From Xanthostigma xanthostigma (taxonomy: Eukaryota > Arthropoda > Insecta > Raphidioptera > Raphidiidae): a stretch of 64,000 nucleotides of DNA. Under the pieces are notes generated by a model. It was not told the origin of the DNA and did not search any database. It saw nothing but the letters and a program-made list of their open reading frames with translations. Both the position numbers and the translations under genes were made by a program. The stretch covers positions 32,499,501 through 32,563,500 of the forward strand of contig OY754465.1 of the NCBI GenBank assembly GCA_963575645.1, written 5' to 3'. This document shows positions 1 through 11,517 of this stretch, in pieces. The stretch's first letter is position 1; each line of letters starts with the position of its first letter.

Positions 1-118
1 AATAACAGGAACCAGTATTATAAATTTATTGTAATAAATTGTAATATTTTTATAAAAGTGACATTAAATCTTTTATCTATCTATCTATATCTAATACATG
101 TAAAGGAAGGAATCTCGA

Positions 119-131
119 GAACATTCTAGAA
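119..131 (+). promoter_or_regulatory. Heat-shock element (HSF site)
   Basis: GAACATTCTAGAA is a perfect GAAnnTTCnnGAA triple-pentamer heat-shock element. It ends 14 nt upstream of the TATA box, the usual position in insect hsp promoters. Binding by HSF is inferred from this consensus. Confidence 0.6.
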
Positions 132-145
132 GCGTGGGACGAAAC

Positions 146-173
146 TATAAAAGGCGAGCAGAGTGGTTCAGTC
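146..173 (+). promoter_or_regulatory. TATA box and initiator
   Basis: TATAAAAG at 146-153 is followed by TCAGTC at 168-173, which matches the arthropod initiator TCAGTY. The spacing places the start site at about 170. Together with the upstream HSF site this is a complete-looking RNA polymerase II core promoter on the plus strand. Confidence 0.6.
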
Positions 174-558
174 GGGGGCAGTCAGTTATTCGTGTATTCA
201 TGTTTTGACAAGTGCTCTGGCGTTACAACATAAATTATACTGTGAAAAATAAATAAACTTTAGTGAGTGCAATTACATATAAATCTAGTTTTACATAAAT
301 GACTTATAGTTAATAGACAAGTGTGCTGATGAACTTTGTATTGTGTTCCTGTGTTGTAAATATTTTGTGTACATAATTTAGCAACTCTATATTCTCTGTT
401 ACTTAGTCTTTTATTTTATTATTTAGAATTATTAGTTTTGTTTCTGTTGACGTTATTATTTTCGTTAAGTTAAAGAAGTACGCTTTTGTTTAACTGTTGT
501 GTTACACATTTATTATTGCAAATAAATAATTTTCACCACGGACTACAATAGTTTTGTT

Positions 559-602
559 ACAATAATAATAATAATAATAATTATTAATATTATTATATTA
601 TC
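559..602. repeat. (TAA)n microsatellite
   Basis: AAT/ATT trinucleotides run for about 45 bp just past the candidate LTR. Confidence 0.8.
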
Positions 603-2449
603 ACCTTTACGTGTCTTGACGAATAGACCGACGGACAGCAAAGTGATCATAAGGGTTTTGTTTTGTTTTTTATCGGGTGTACGCCTAAAAATCACTAAAA
701 TTCTTTCTAAAAAAATATCTCTAATTATAGGGAGCATAGTAATACAGAGACTATAAAATTTGTATATTAGAAGATGACTGTATAGCTTTCGCAAAAATAG
801 ATTCTATTCAATTTTAACTAGGGATCCCTGGCATCACCGGTTGTAAGAAGAATCTAAGCCTAGAAAAATGAAGTAAATTTGATCTAAGTAAGTAAATAAA
901 TGAAGATTTGCTGTACTAGCACACGTACAAAGATAGTTGTAGTTGTAGAGTGTAGAAACTAACTCTCTTAAGACGTCCGTCTTGGCACGGCAGTCCCCCG
1001 CTGCCCACTGCACCGCGAGGGTTCATAACTAAGCATTAAGCAGCCTTACAAAACTTTGACCAAAGGGAATGCGTTGGTAGCATATCTATTTATCTTAACA
1101 TGCTATCCCTTTACAGTGAACCGCCGCCACGTCCATCGCATTTCGGTATTAGCGTCAGGTACCTACATTTGCATCATCTGCTTATTTACAAACGTCTGCA
1201 CTACCGGTCTTGCTTACTTATTTACAATAACTGCGAGATCTTATTTTTTTTGTGGACGTATACAAAGAAAGAAGAACGTGGTAATGCATTCGGCGTGAAA
1301 TTAAAAAATTTGGGTTCAAATCGCGATAGGAATTGATTGGTTCATTGCCATTGACCACGTGACAGACTTTTTGAACATCTAAACCAAAAGAGAGACTGAG
1401 TAACAGAAAGCGTGTGCTTATAAAAATCAGGATATTTTTTTCTACGAAGGGGCTTGATTTGAAAAATATGAAAGATTTCGATTTTTGCTATTTTTAAACT
1501 AACACGCTGATTCCAATAAGCACAAGCAAACGTTTCTTGTGTGTTCAAAAAGACACACTGATTCTAATGTGCACAAACAAGCAAACGTCATTTGGCTTAG
1601 AAGTTGTACCCATTTAAAGTCTCCTAAAATTCAGATGTCCATACCTCCGAAACCAATATACAATAATTCACTTGTGCTTATTGAAATCAGCGTATTTTTT
1701 CTACACATATCCTTTATTTGAAAAATATATAAAAGACTTAAATCTTAGAAAAAATGCGCCTTTCGATTAAATTTACAAACATAAAAGAACTTTTTTAAGC
1801 CCACCATTCTTGTACCTATGAGTACAAGCAAACATCTTATCTAGTCTGCTTTAGAAGTTGTATCGATTTGAAGTTTCCTAAAATTCGCAAAAACATCTTC
1901 GAAAGCTTAGTCATTATTATCAGTACAATGACAATAACCGCGATATTAGTAAAACAGACTTGATGACGCACACTCAGAGAGAAATATCCTTTGCCATTAT
2001 TTCTTCTCTGTGGCTAAGCGTCTATGTATTTTAACTCCAGTGTACGGCGGCTATACAAATACAACTACTACTTAAATAAGAGAAGGTCGAAAGCTGCTAG
2101 GCGCGCGTCTCGTCACAAACTTGAGACCTCGGGTTGTATGCTGTTTGAAAACCGCAAAGCGTCCATCCGCGATGAAACGCCACACAAAACTCCATGTATA
2201 CAGTCAATACCTACGTATCTTGTATTAATAACATAGAATATGCCATGTCTATTCATTAGTGTTTTATGACACAATACACTATTGACTTCGGTCAGATGGC
2301 AAGACCTAAGAGTTCTTTGGTTCATATGCTGGAATACATCATGGCACGAAGCCTATTTAATCATCAAGATACATCAAGTTATATGTTAAACGATACCCCA
2401 AATTCCCCAACGAATACTGTAAAAATCCCAGACAGCGACATGCTTACTA
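603..2449. other. Non-coding stretch with degenerate repeats
   Basis: No convincing gene. Segments near 1500-1640 and 1805-1890 are diverged copies of each other, sharing AAGCAAACGT and TTAGAAGTTGTA blocks followed by CCTAAAATTC. All open frames are short and without recognisable motifs. Confidence 0.5.
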
Positions 2450-2942
2450 GTACGAGCACCAAGGCAATTTTAAATAAAAGGCTTGATTTTTTTTATATGA
2501 AGTTGTACTAAGTCTAAACCAATTCTGAAAATTTTAGGGGATTTGCCCGATTATTTAAATAAATAAATGAGTTCAAAAGTAGGCATTTTTAACACTGGCT
2601 TTATGGTAAAACGGTAGATGGATGATATGTTTTCATTGATTTCTCCAAAACTAGTCGGTGGAAATAAAAAAAAAACTATTTAAATTAAAGTTAAAACCCA
2701 AATAAATAATTGAAAACAAAAAAAAACCCATTGTGCCCGACTAATTAAAAAGATATTTAATTAAAAAGATTAAATATATTTTTAATTAGTCGGGCACAAC
2801 GGTTTTTTTTGTTTTAAATAGTTTTTTTTTTTTAATTTCCACCGACTAGTTTTGGAGAAATCAATGAAAACATATCGTCCATCTACCGAAATATAAAAAA
2901 AAATCAAGTCTTTTGTTTAAAGTTGCCTTGGTGCTCGTACTA
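2450..2942. mobile_element. Foldback MITE, copy 1
   Basis: Ends are inverted: AGTACGAGCACCAAGG on the left, its complement on the right. The interior is itself folded: the segment with ACGGTAGATGGATGATATG (near 2610) and ACTAGTCGGTGGAAAT returns inverted near 2835-2890. The TA flanking both ends could be a target duplication. No reading frame is supported, so it is non-autonomous. Other copies are at 7974-8360 and 45274-45774. It abuts the LINE remnant that follows. Confidence 0.7.
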
Positions 2943-3190
2943 CCACACTGCATAAAGAAAATAAAGAAAGAATAGGAAAACGAATGGTCAAACATATATA
3001 TTAACAAGCTAAGAGAAATAAAAACAGACACAAAAAAATGGTTAACATCAACTAACCTGAACAGGCGCGTCGATACTATTCTAACTAGACTACGCATAGA
3101 ACATAGGGCGTTAACGCATATTTACCTCATGAAAAAAGATCCGCTAATGTGTCCCACCTGCAATTGCATAATATATGTTAGATATCTGTT
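2943..3190 (+). pseudogene. RNase H-type LINE ORF2, C-terminal remnant
   Basis: Frame starting at 2979 reads about 63 residues including NEWSNIYINKLREI, KKWLTSTNLNRRVDTILTRL and the pair CPTC before it degrades. The same order (W-x-x-VW near the start, KKDTNKWLTS, LARLRIGHTSLTHSYL, then a CxxC finger) occurs at the end of the RNase H-bearing LINE at 47.4-49.2 kb, so this is a relative from the same clade. It lacks RT and RNase H, and it begins exactly where the MITE ends. Non-functional fragment. Confidence 0.7.
2988..3039 (+). repeat. 52-bp exact direct repeat, unit 1
   Basis: Lies inside the LINE remnant. An identical 52-bp copy is 246 bp downstream at 3234-3285. Confidence 0.85.
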
Positions 3191-3233
3191 ATTTAACATG
3201 CAATAAATATAATATTGTAAGAAATTTTGTTTA

Positions 3234-3285
3234 TCAAACATATATATTAACAAGCTAAGAGAAATAAAAACAGACACAAAAAAAT
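3234..3285 (+). repeat. 52-bp exact direct repeat, unit 2
   Basis: Exact duplicate of 2988-3039, placed after the end of recognisable LINE coding sequence. It looks like a local templated duplication. Confidence 0.85.
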
Positions 3286-6217
3286 AAAACCAATTTCAAT
3301 TTTGAAACAATTCTGAGAATTTCTGCGATATTCTTTAGTCCAAAAACATTTTTCAATGTCTGAAAACCGTCCTTATAATGGCCCGATTAGGTCCGTTTTG
3401 CACAGGCTTCGTGCGATGATGGATACCAACATGTGGACCAAATTTCGTATAAATCAATTAAGTTTGTCAATTAAGAGAGGCTGTGAAACGTTCAGGAGAA
3501 ATTATGGTCCGACTCCTAGATTCCAACATCCGACCGACCGCGACGTCATTCCATACGGATATTTAGGAACGTTTCGGGTATATTCGAAAAAAAACCCAGA
3601 CAAATTCTTGGACACTTTTTTTGGGGATATTAACCCCTCGATCTATATTTTGTACAGATAATTGAATAAAGTTGCAATGTTGTTTTTAAAAACGATTCGT
3701 GACTGTGAAATGATTTAATGAAATGTAATATCGTAACAAACCCCAAATCTTATGGGAATTTAATATGATCTCTTGCAGTTGGCAATGAAAGCGGTGATTC
3801 TTTGCCAATCGCAGCGGGTCTACAGAGACTGTTAAGTCTGTTACGATGCTATAGCAGGGGATTATTGCACGGACCACAAATCGACGCGATGTGAATTTTG
3901 TTTTCTGACGTAGCGTTCAATATACAAACCACTCATTTGTTCGTTTCTTTTAGATTGGCGTCAAAATTTAGAATGCATTCAGTTAAATTACGAATCACTG
4001 GTCTTTTGGCATTGGAAATTGTAGATGATCGACAACTGAGGACAATAACGTTATTGCGTCATTTAACATTAATATTGTAATAGTCTTAGCCTGCGGCACA
4101 ATTTGTGTTAATACCGTTTTTGACAAGAACTTGATCTTATGTTGAAGATAAAACCTGCCTCAATTTTTTTTAATTTGTATTTATAAATTTCATTTTCACA
4201 AAGACTATTTTCTATTTTATACTAACATTCAGATTTCTTAAAAAGGTTCACCACATTATCTGTAACGTAGATTATTATAATATATAATTATTCAAACAAA
4301 TTACTTATTCAATTTCCCAAATTATATTTTTCAGCGCTTTTCGCATACATTCTAGACACGATACAAAAGTGCCTAACACAAGAGTCGCTTCCGTGACACA
4401 TTTTCATGACATTTACGATAGCAAAAATTTGCGAGGAAGGACGCTAGTAAAGATGACTTCCAACCAAAAAGTATTATTTGAAAACGTGAGAGCAAGTTGT
4501 TAGAACTGGAGGTGAGGTGTTGATAGGTCGCGTCACTTGAACGCTTCTCGGGACCACCGTCATGACCGTGCCTAGAATAACGATAGACGCCGGCGTTGGG
4601 GAGCACCGATGCACTAATGTCTGTCACTTATTGCTAGGCTCTATAACTCAAGTTTTAGTTTCAAAAGAATAAGTAAATGCATTAAGAACTGAACAACGAC
4701 TAGACTGCGCTAAAAGCAACCCCGAGTTTACACTTTATAGTCGAATAAATAGTTGATGGATCTCACGTTGGTTAATAATAAGTGTGATTTTAAAGGGTTC
4801 CTCGGCCTTATGGCAAAAACGGAAGTTTTATAATTTCATCATGTCCGTCCGTCCATCCATCCGTCTGTTCGTCTGTCTGTAGGTATGTCCGTAGGTCACA
4901 GCCTTAAATCTCCGCCATCTTTTCATCGATTCGGAAGAAATTTTAAAAGCAAGTGTTTTATGGAAACCGCCATACAATTTTGTAATTAAATTCCGAAAAA
5001 TAATAATCAAGAAATAGCTTTCCATACATAGAAGTAAGGAATGAAAGTTTGTATTGCAGAAGTCTAAAAAGTTCTTTAGTGACTTTTTTCTTAAGTGAAT
5101 ATATCCCACGATAATATAAGCTCTTAAAATTGTTATTAATATGCCCTACCGTCTAATTTTGCAATTATGTTATTAAAACATGTGAAAAATCAATCATAAA
5201 TATTTTCTACGAAGGTTTTAAGAAGCTGTAGAAGTTTAGCTGATTTTTCCTTATAGTATTTTTTATATGACTCATATTTCTATTATGTAGCGGAGATAAG
5301 AACCATGACTATATCAAAGTTAAAAAAACCGTCCGATGTCACTAGTGATGATGTCAATATTTGTTAGAACTACTTGGTTTTTGAAAGGTCCCAAAGTGAT
5401 TTTAACAGTGAAAATAATATCTCGACTTCTTTTTAATTAATGATCAACGAATACGACCAAATTATTATTATAAACTCATAAATACATCATAAGAAAATTA
5501 CAGTCATGTGCCGAACAAGTACCTGACTGATTCTTTTTATATATATTTTAACTGACCGTATTTTCCCGACTTTGCTCAATAATTCGCGTATCAAAGCTAA
5601 TTAATCATACGAAAAATCAGATTATGTTTTTGTTGTCATTTACGCCCAATTTACTAAATCGACTTTAAAAATTTTTTTACTTTCTTGAATGACATACGGG
5701 ATATCCGGAAAAGCATTTTCCAAACTTCAAGGATGTATGCCTAAGCAAAAAAAAGCTATATCAACATAGGTCAAATTCGTAAAGATTAATGAGCTATAGC
5801 TTGTTGAAGAAAAGTTTTTAAAAAATCAGTTAATAGTTTTTTGTATAGCGGTCGTGAGCTGACACATTTAACACTAGTACTGTAAAGTAGCATAAAGTAA
5901 AATAAATGTAGTCGTACTACTATTTCCGTAGTAAATCATAGTCTAATCGCATGAAGATTGAGCACAGCCTACAATTAGAAGTAATCTTGTTCAAAATTAA
6001 GCTGTAAAAAGTGTAATCTGTATTTTGTTGCTAATGATATTATGACTAGAGTAACTGTTAAAACTCGTTGTCACTCATTTAGCATAATGTCACATGTCCG
6101 TTAAAATACCTTCATTCACGGATAAGATACATATACTACTATTATTTAACAAAAATGCAGAACTAAAATTCTGCTACTAATGAAACTACACTTCTCCAAA
6201 CAATTGAAGGAACAGAA
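3286..6217. other. Non-coding, low-repeat stretch
   Basis: No gene recognised. A 101-codon open frame at 3356-3661 has no motif I can name. 4835-4885 contains a GTCCGTCC/GTCTGTCTG-rich segment of a kind also seen at 12.03 kb and 14.5 kb. The remainder is AT-rich with no clear structure. Confidence 0.4.
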
Positions 6218-6297
6218 TTTTTGACGTGATAACGTCTTATAAATTGATGAATCACCAATCTTATAAATTGATAAAACACCGGCGACATGTTCGAAAA

Positions 6298-6356
6298 AGT
6301 GTAACGTTCGTAACGCGTAACGCGTAACGTTCCTAACGTTCCTAACGCGTAACGTT
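6298..6356. repeat. TAACGTTCC / TAACGCG minisatellite
   Basis: Short tandem variants of TAACGTTC and TAACGCG. The same block is at the equivalent place in copy A2 (18590-18645), so it belongs to family A. Confidence 0.75.
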
Positions 6357-7379
6357 TTTTGCTAATTTCTCGCTCAATTTAAATCAGATCGGTTTGAAAC
6401 CAGTCTTAAACGAAAGAGGAGAACATTTTACATAGATTTCGTATAACAGAATTTGCCTAAACAGTTTTTTTATACAAATTTATATAGAAAAATATTGTCT
6501 GAAGACACAAGTAATTCAAGAATTACAAGGCGCGAATTTTACATAATATACCCCAACGTTATGTTCGAAAATTGATGTATATTTTTAACGACACTTTGAG
6601 CTTAATAATATAATTTAATTAACTTAATCTAATAAAAAAATAACAGTTGAAAGTATTGAAACACAGAAAGGAAAAAATCATTTTAATAATTTATTAATAA
6701 TTAATTTAGGTTCATAAATATAAAAGCGTTAGCTGTAAACTCTATGATCGTTTATTAGTCACAATCAATAATATAATTGTGACCCTAAATTATAAAAATT
6801 ATATTTTCTTTTTGGTACATTTCAATAAAAACTTTCTTTTTATTAGTATTTTATTTTTCTTGTTTTTATAGTCTTTCAAAATTTTAACTATTATGACATT
6901 AAATTATAAAAATTATTTGATTATTTTATTCAAGATGGTTGAGAAGGAAAAGGTATTCCGTCATCTTGGGGCATCCGCCATATTGGATATATACATTGTC
7001 ACCAGACTTGCTGTGTGTGAAATTTCAAAGCTTTAGTTAATTTAATCTAGTCGAACAAATTGCAGCAATTAGATTATGGGGCCTTTCCAACTAATAAATT
7101 ATAATATTGACATTTGACATATAACAAAGAAAATAAAATTTCCGTTAACGCGTATAGTAACGCGTATATAGTTACCACTAAATATTATAAAATTTGCTGT
7201 TCGTGTTCATGGTTTTCTATATGTTATCACGTTATGATGTTAAAAATAAACAAAGAATGCTTGTCAAATACCTACCTAACATCTACGGAACAAACTAACA
7301 TTAGATTTTTTTTATTTTCAAAATATTTCTGAAACTAAGTACAAATTTAGAAAAACACATTTTTTCATGACTATCTTGT

Positions 7380-7760
7380 AAAAATATACAGGCTAATAAA
7401 CTGTTATGACATGTAAGTATATCATAATTATAAAAAAAAACAACATTGAAAGGTAGGTACTTCTTTCTCTGTTGCGCATGCGCCGATTTTCCCGAAAAAT
7501 AAATTACAAAACTTTCTTGTAAAACATATAGAATAATAATCCGTTATCAAAAGTTTACTATTATTATATAAAAAACATCATAGCATATAATATCTTTTGC
7601 GCATGCGCCGATTATCCCCAAAAAAAATTACAAAAATTTCTAGTAAAATATGCAGAATAATAAGCCGTTATAAAAACTATATTATTATTTTATAAAACAA
7701 CATTATAAAAGATATACTCTTTTGCGCATGCGCCGATGTTCCCCAAAAAACAATAAATCA
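7380..7760 (+). repeat. About 125-bp tandem array with GCGCATGCGC sites
   Basis: Three units with TTGCGCATGCGCCGAT at 7472, 7597 and 7722 (period 125), each followed by CCCCAAAAA-type sequence and AT-rich DNA containing AATAATA.CCGTTAT. Same array type at 9150-9320 (inverted), 32.3-34.2 kb, 35.0 kb and 50.6-51.3 kb. Confidence 0.8.
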
Positions 7761-7767
7761 CTTTATA

Positions 7768-7975
7768 TTTGCATATCAAACATCCTCCCAAAATTTGGTT
7801 ACAATCCGATCATCCGTTGTGTCGGAATGGTAAGAAATGTCAAAAATGACGTTTGCAACTGTCAAAGTTTTATGTTCTAAATTAGTTATTCAAATTGTTA
7901 ACTCAGAAGGCGTTGCATTTTACCAATATTTATAATGGCATTCGTTTTTGAACAAATGCAAACTTTTTATTTTAG
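7768..7975 (+). repeat. Module B (plus)
   Basis: Begins with CATATCAAACATCCTCCC and AAAATTTGGTT; contains AAAATGACGTTTGC and CAGAAGGCGTTGCATT; ends with CGTTTTTGAACAAATGCAA. Copies: 8931-9150 and 18940-19133 (inverted), 10573-10822, 37325-37550, partial at 26848-26960. It normally adjoins the GCGCATGCGC array, so both are parts of one element. Confidence 0.8.
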
Positions 7976-8360
7976 TACTACCAAGGCAATTTTAAATGAA
8001 AGGCTTGCCTTTTTTTAATATTTATTTATAATTAAAAAGATATTTATTTAATTAAATATCTTTTTAATTAGTCGAGCACAACGGGTTTTTTTGTTTTCAA
8101 TAATTTATTAATGTTTTAATTTTAATTTAAATAGTTTTTTTTTAATTTCCACCGACTAGTTTTGGAGAAATCAATGAAAACATATCATCCATCTACCGTT
8201 TTACCATAAAGCCAATGTTAAATATGCCTACTTTTGAAGTCATTTATTTATATAAATAATCGGGCAACCCCCCCTAAAATTTTCAGAATTGGTTTAGACT
8301 TAGTCCAACTTAAAAAAAAATCAATCCTTTCTATTTCAAATTACCTTGGTGCTCGTATTT
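7974..8360. mobile_element. Foldback MITE, copy 2
   Basis: Same family as 2450-2942. The right half is well preserved (ACTAGTTTTGGAGAAATC, TACCGTTTTACCATAAAG, TTGGTGCTCGTA); the left end is eroded to AGTACTACCAAGGC. It sits in the loop between the inverted arms of A1. Confidence 0.65.
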
Positions 8361-8722
8361 TAAATTGTCATGTTAAACCGTGCAACAATTAAATTGAATT
8401 CATTTCTATAAAATTATGTATAAAATGAATTTATTTCTATATAAATCGGGATAAAAAAACTGTTTGGGCAAATTCTGTTACACGAAATATATGTAAAATG
8501 TTCTCCTCTTTCGTTTAAGACTGGTTTCAAACCGATCTGATTTAAATTGAGCGAGAAATAAGCAAAAAACTTTTTTTTTCCTAATTTTCTCCCCTCTGGG
8601 ACAAAAATTCAAAAATCGGGCGACGTTAGGATTTAAGTTACCCGGAGACGAATCGAACAAAAAAAAGTTTTTTAAAATCGGTTAAGGCGTTTGGGCTGTA
8701 CGCTGGATACAAAAAGCGTGAC

Positions 8723-8770
8723 TCACAGATTCACAGATTCACAGATTCACAGATTCACAGATTCACAGAC
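8723..8770 (+). repeat. TCACAGAT octamer tandem
   Basis: Five or more TCACAGAT units, followed by ACAAAGCGAGTAC and ATAGGCGCTTTAGCTTACGC. The latter sequence recurs after a single unit near 38.69-38.77 kb, so expansion is specific to this copy. Confidence 0.85.
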
Positions 8771-8930
8771 AAAGCGAGTACATATAGGCGCTTTAGCTTA
8801 CGCTATTCGCGCCTAAAAATAGCTGTATAAATGCAATGTTGTCTAATGCATGACGCGACGCGGTCGGTCGTCTTTGTTTGCCGTACATGGAAATTAGAAA
8901 ATAACGTATGTCTTGTCTTAACATAAAAAC

Positions 8931-9150
8931 GGCTGCATTTCTAATGTTTAATTCAATTTTTTGACATTAGTATTTTGTGAAATGCAACGCCTTCTAAGTT
9001 AACTATTGGAATAACTAATTATTATTAGAACATAATACTTTGACAGTTGCAAACGTCACTTTTGACATTTCTTATCATTCCGACACCAAGGATAAGCGGA
9101 TTGAAACCAAATTTTGGGAGGATGTTTGATATGCAAATATGAAGTGGCCT
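8931..9150 (-). repeat. Module B (minus)
   Basis: Inverted copy of 7768-7975. With the array that follows, it forms the second arm of a large inverted repeat inside A1. Confidence 0.8.
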
Positions 9151-9320
9151 ATTGATTTTGGGGAACATCGGCGCATGCGTAAAAGAATATATCTCTTATA
9201 ATGATGTTTTATATAATAATAATATAGTTTTTAAAACGGTTTTTACTCTATCTATTTTTACTAGAAATTTTTGTAAATTTTTTGGGGAAAATCGGCGCAT
9301 GCGCAAAAGAGATACATGCC
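9150..9320 (-). repeat. GCGCATGCGC array, inverted arm
   Basis: CGGCGCATGCGT near 9169 and CGGCGCATGCGC at 9293 are 124 bp apart, preceded by GGGGAA. This is the complement of the array at 7380-7760. Confidence 0.75.
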
Positions 9321-9520
9321 ATAGTTGTTTTTTATATAATAATAGTGTACTTTTTATAGTGTTTTATTATTCTACTTAATAAAATTTACCTAAATTTGAA
9401 GCGAAAGATGCAATATCATAGATTCGAATTATTGTAATTATTATATAAATTTAGGTTATGTATTACGGAATACGTTATCACGTAAAACTATCGTCCGTAA
9501 ACCGACTTTACAGACAACCA

Positions 9521-9915
9521 ATTTTTTTTATAATTTTTTGGGTATTTTTTGTAGAGCTGTATCTTTGTGAAAAATGGTCGTATCAAGATGAACAAAAAAC
9601 CATTTTGAAGGATGAACTTTTTAGTTTTGAGGTCTTTTGTAAATTTTTTTTTTGTAAGCTACGGTTATAGCGGAATCGTAAGAAATTGCGCAAGACAAAA
9701 AATACTAAAATTTTTATATTTTTTTCTGGGTTCACGGGCTTGGGAATTTTGTTTTCAGTTACACCAATTCATTGGTTAGTTAGTTTGTTTATTCAGCTTT
9801 AATTATGTTGTTTATCAGCTTCTATACGTTGATTTTTTGCTGAGATATCGGACATAGAATGAAAAATATTATTTTGTTTTCGATCATCGATATCTCAGCA
9901 ACCAATGATCGCACA
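9521..9915 (+). repeat. Interspersed repeat R, right flank of A1
   Basis: Starts with TTTTTTGGGTATTTTTTG-like sequence; includes GAGCTGTATCTTTGTGA, AAGCTACGGTTATAGCG and CAATTCATTGGTTAGTTAG. An inverted copy lies at 16695-17033, where the two flanks of A1 are joined without the element. No coding capacity. Confidence 0.7.
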
Positions 9916-10572
9916 GTAAGTTGATGGGCAGTTTTAAAAACTTCAATAAATATCCTGCCCGGCCATTTCATGGTTTCTTGAGAAACAATTTTTTTTTGTC
10001 CTCAACATTAATTTGAAAAAAGTATCAAAAAATGACTTTTTACGGTTTTTTAGTAAATCTACCATTTGAATATCCCTGTAAATTTTCGAATTGATCTGTC
10101 GAACCGTTTTTTCGGACCAATTGATCAAAATCTTAAGAAACAAGTAAAGGAACGAAAATATATTATTCCTAAACATTATTGGGTGGCAGTAATAAAAAAA
10201 AATGTCCTACAAAACTTGCTTATTTTTTAAAGATCTTTTCAACAATACCACTTTCGACCTATCGTGCCATTTAACATTCCGGAGTTCTGAACATTCCGGA
10301 GCAAACTAACATGGAAGCCGACCTTTCCGGGGGGAAAAATATCACCATTCGATTCTTCATTAGGGCTTTTATAATACAGATTTTTGACACAACTCTCTAC
10401 GACTAACCGTTTTCGAAAAAAACGACCGATACGGGTGGTCTGACTCACCCTGTATAAAAAACAGCCTTATAGTATATATTTCTTCTACGCATGCGCCGCT
10501 GTTTTTCAAAAATTTAATTTACAAAACTCCTGTAAAACAAAATAATAGGCCGACGTCTCTCAAAAACAATAG

Positions 10573-10822
10573 GCCTCTTCATATTTGCATATCAAACATC
10601 CTCCCAAAATTTGGTTTCATTCCGCGCATCCATGGTGTTGGAATGGTAAAAAATGTCAAAAATGACGTTTGCGTCTGTCAAAGTAATATGTTCTAATAAT
10701 TAATTAGTTATTCAAATCGTGAACTCAGAAGGCGTTGCATTTCACAAAATACTAATGTCAAAAGACTGACTAATATTTGAAATGACATTCGTTTTTGAAC
10801 AAATGTAATCTTTTTATGTTAA
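10573..10822 (+). repeat. Module B (plus), third copy
   Basis: Same landmarks as 7768-7975, preceded by an ACGCATGCGCCG site near 10488, so again module B next to a GCGCATGCGC-type unit. The ends of the parent element are not evident. Confidence 0.75.
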
Positions 10823-10837
10823 GACAGAACATATTAT

Positions 10838-11040
10838 ATTCAAAGCAATGGCACGTCAATCCGGTGTCGGAGAGGCAACCGGATGGCGAGTGGTAATCTG
10901 GGCCTTTGAGTGGGACAGAGCCCCATGGTAGCAGCCAAAGTGACCCCAAATGGACGGGGGCGGCGATATGGGGGTGGGGCAAAATCGAAAAATTGTTGAA
11001 AAGGCAACCGGATAAAAATGCGTTTGCATTGAAGGAAATA
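10838..11040 (+). repeat. Module G repeat
   Basis: Runs from CAAAGCAATGGCACGTCA through AGGCAACCGGATGGCGAG to GAAGGAAATACCCTA. Two more copies lie in the arms of the large palindrome (about 12420-12625 and 13955-14145). GC-rich for this window; no gene supported. Confidence 0.7.
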
Positions 11041-11379
11041 CCCTAATTATATATTAAAATTTTTTTGCCAGCCGAAACACGCGGGCCGTTTTTGCACTAG
11101 CGAATAAAAAAAAAATAAAAAAAAAACTGAAAAGGCAACCGCTTCAAAAGTAGCAAACATACTTATTGACACCATCAAACGTTGGAAAAAAATTGCCATC
11201 CGATCCTGATGGGCAGTTTCGGAGAAACAACCCCTCAAAGACGCCAAAAAACCCTTTTTTTTTTTCGATTTTTTCAACAATAAGTAAAAAAACACACTAA
11301 AAATTGTTCAAATCGGATGGCATTCGAATTTATACTGTCCTAAGTACAAATAATAGTGTGTATCAATGCCATCCGATTT

Positions 11380-11508
11380 CGATTAAATTTACCCCTATTT
11401 AGCCACACCCCAAAACTCAATAACAATAACAATAATGCCTACTCTCTGCATAAGATTGTTAGTTTCATGAGTTTTTGGGGGGTGGCTAAATAGGGGTAAA
11501 TTTAATTG
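11380..11508. repeat. Hairpin inverted repeat
   Basis: Arms of about 40 bp with AATTTACCCCTATTTAGCC and its complement, around a loop with CAATAACAATAACAATAA. Lies just outside the left breakpoint of the large palindrome. Confidence 0.75.
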
Positions 11509-11517
11509 ATAATTTAA

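Larger units (their letters stand above)
99..547 (+). mobile_element. Candidate solo LTR
   Basis: The interval begins TGTA and ends TACA. It holds, in order, a heat-shock element, a TATA box, an insect initiator about 22 nt beyond the TATA box, and overlapping AATAAA signals at 248-257, only about 80 nt past the predicted start site. A poly(A) signal so close to the transcription start is typical of an LTR R region and unusual for a host gene. No matching second LTR, primer-binding site or gag/pol reading frame follows, and I see no convincing target-site duplication, so the boundaries are approximate. The alternative is the promoter of an hsp-type gene, but no such reading frame follows. Confidence 0.45.
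6218..9521 (+). mobile_element. Family A element, long copy A1 (3.3 kb)
   Basis: Left end reads TTTTTGACGTGATAACG; right end reads CGTTATCACGTAAAAC and then GTCCGTAAACCGACTTTACA and GACAACCA. The inner GTGATAACG / CGTTATCAC motifs are inverted. Shorter copies share both ends (18504-19205, 29773-29972, 54066-54942). No transposase is present. Inside are a TAACGTTCC minisatellite, two inverted arms carrying the GCGCATGCGC array and module B (7440-7975 and 8931-9375), and a nested MITE. A probable empty site exists at 16695-17033, and ATTTTT at both edges suggests a short A/T-run target duplication. Confidence 0.65.

Noticed and set aside
3356..3661. 101-codon open frame
   Set aside because: No motif recognised; start and end have no supporting signals and no homologous copy is present in the window.
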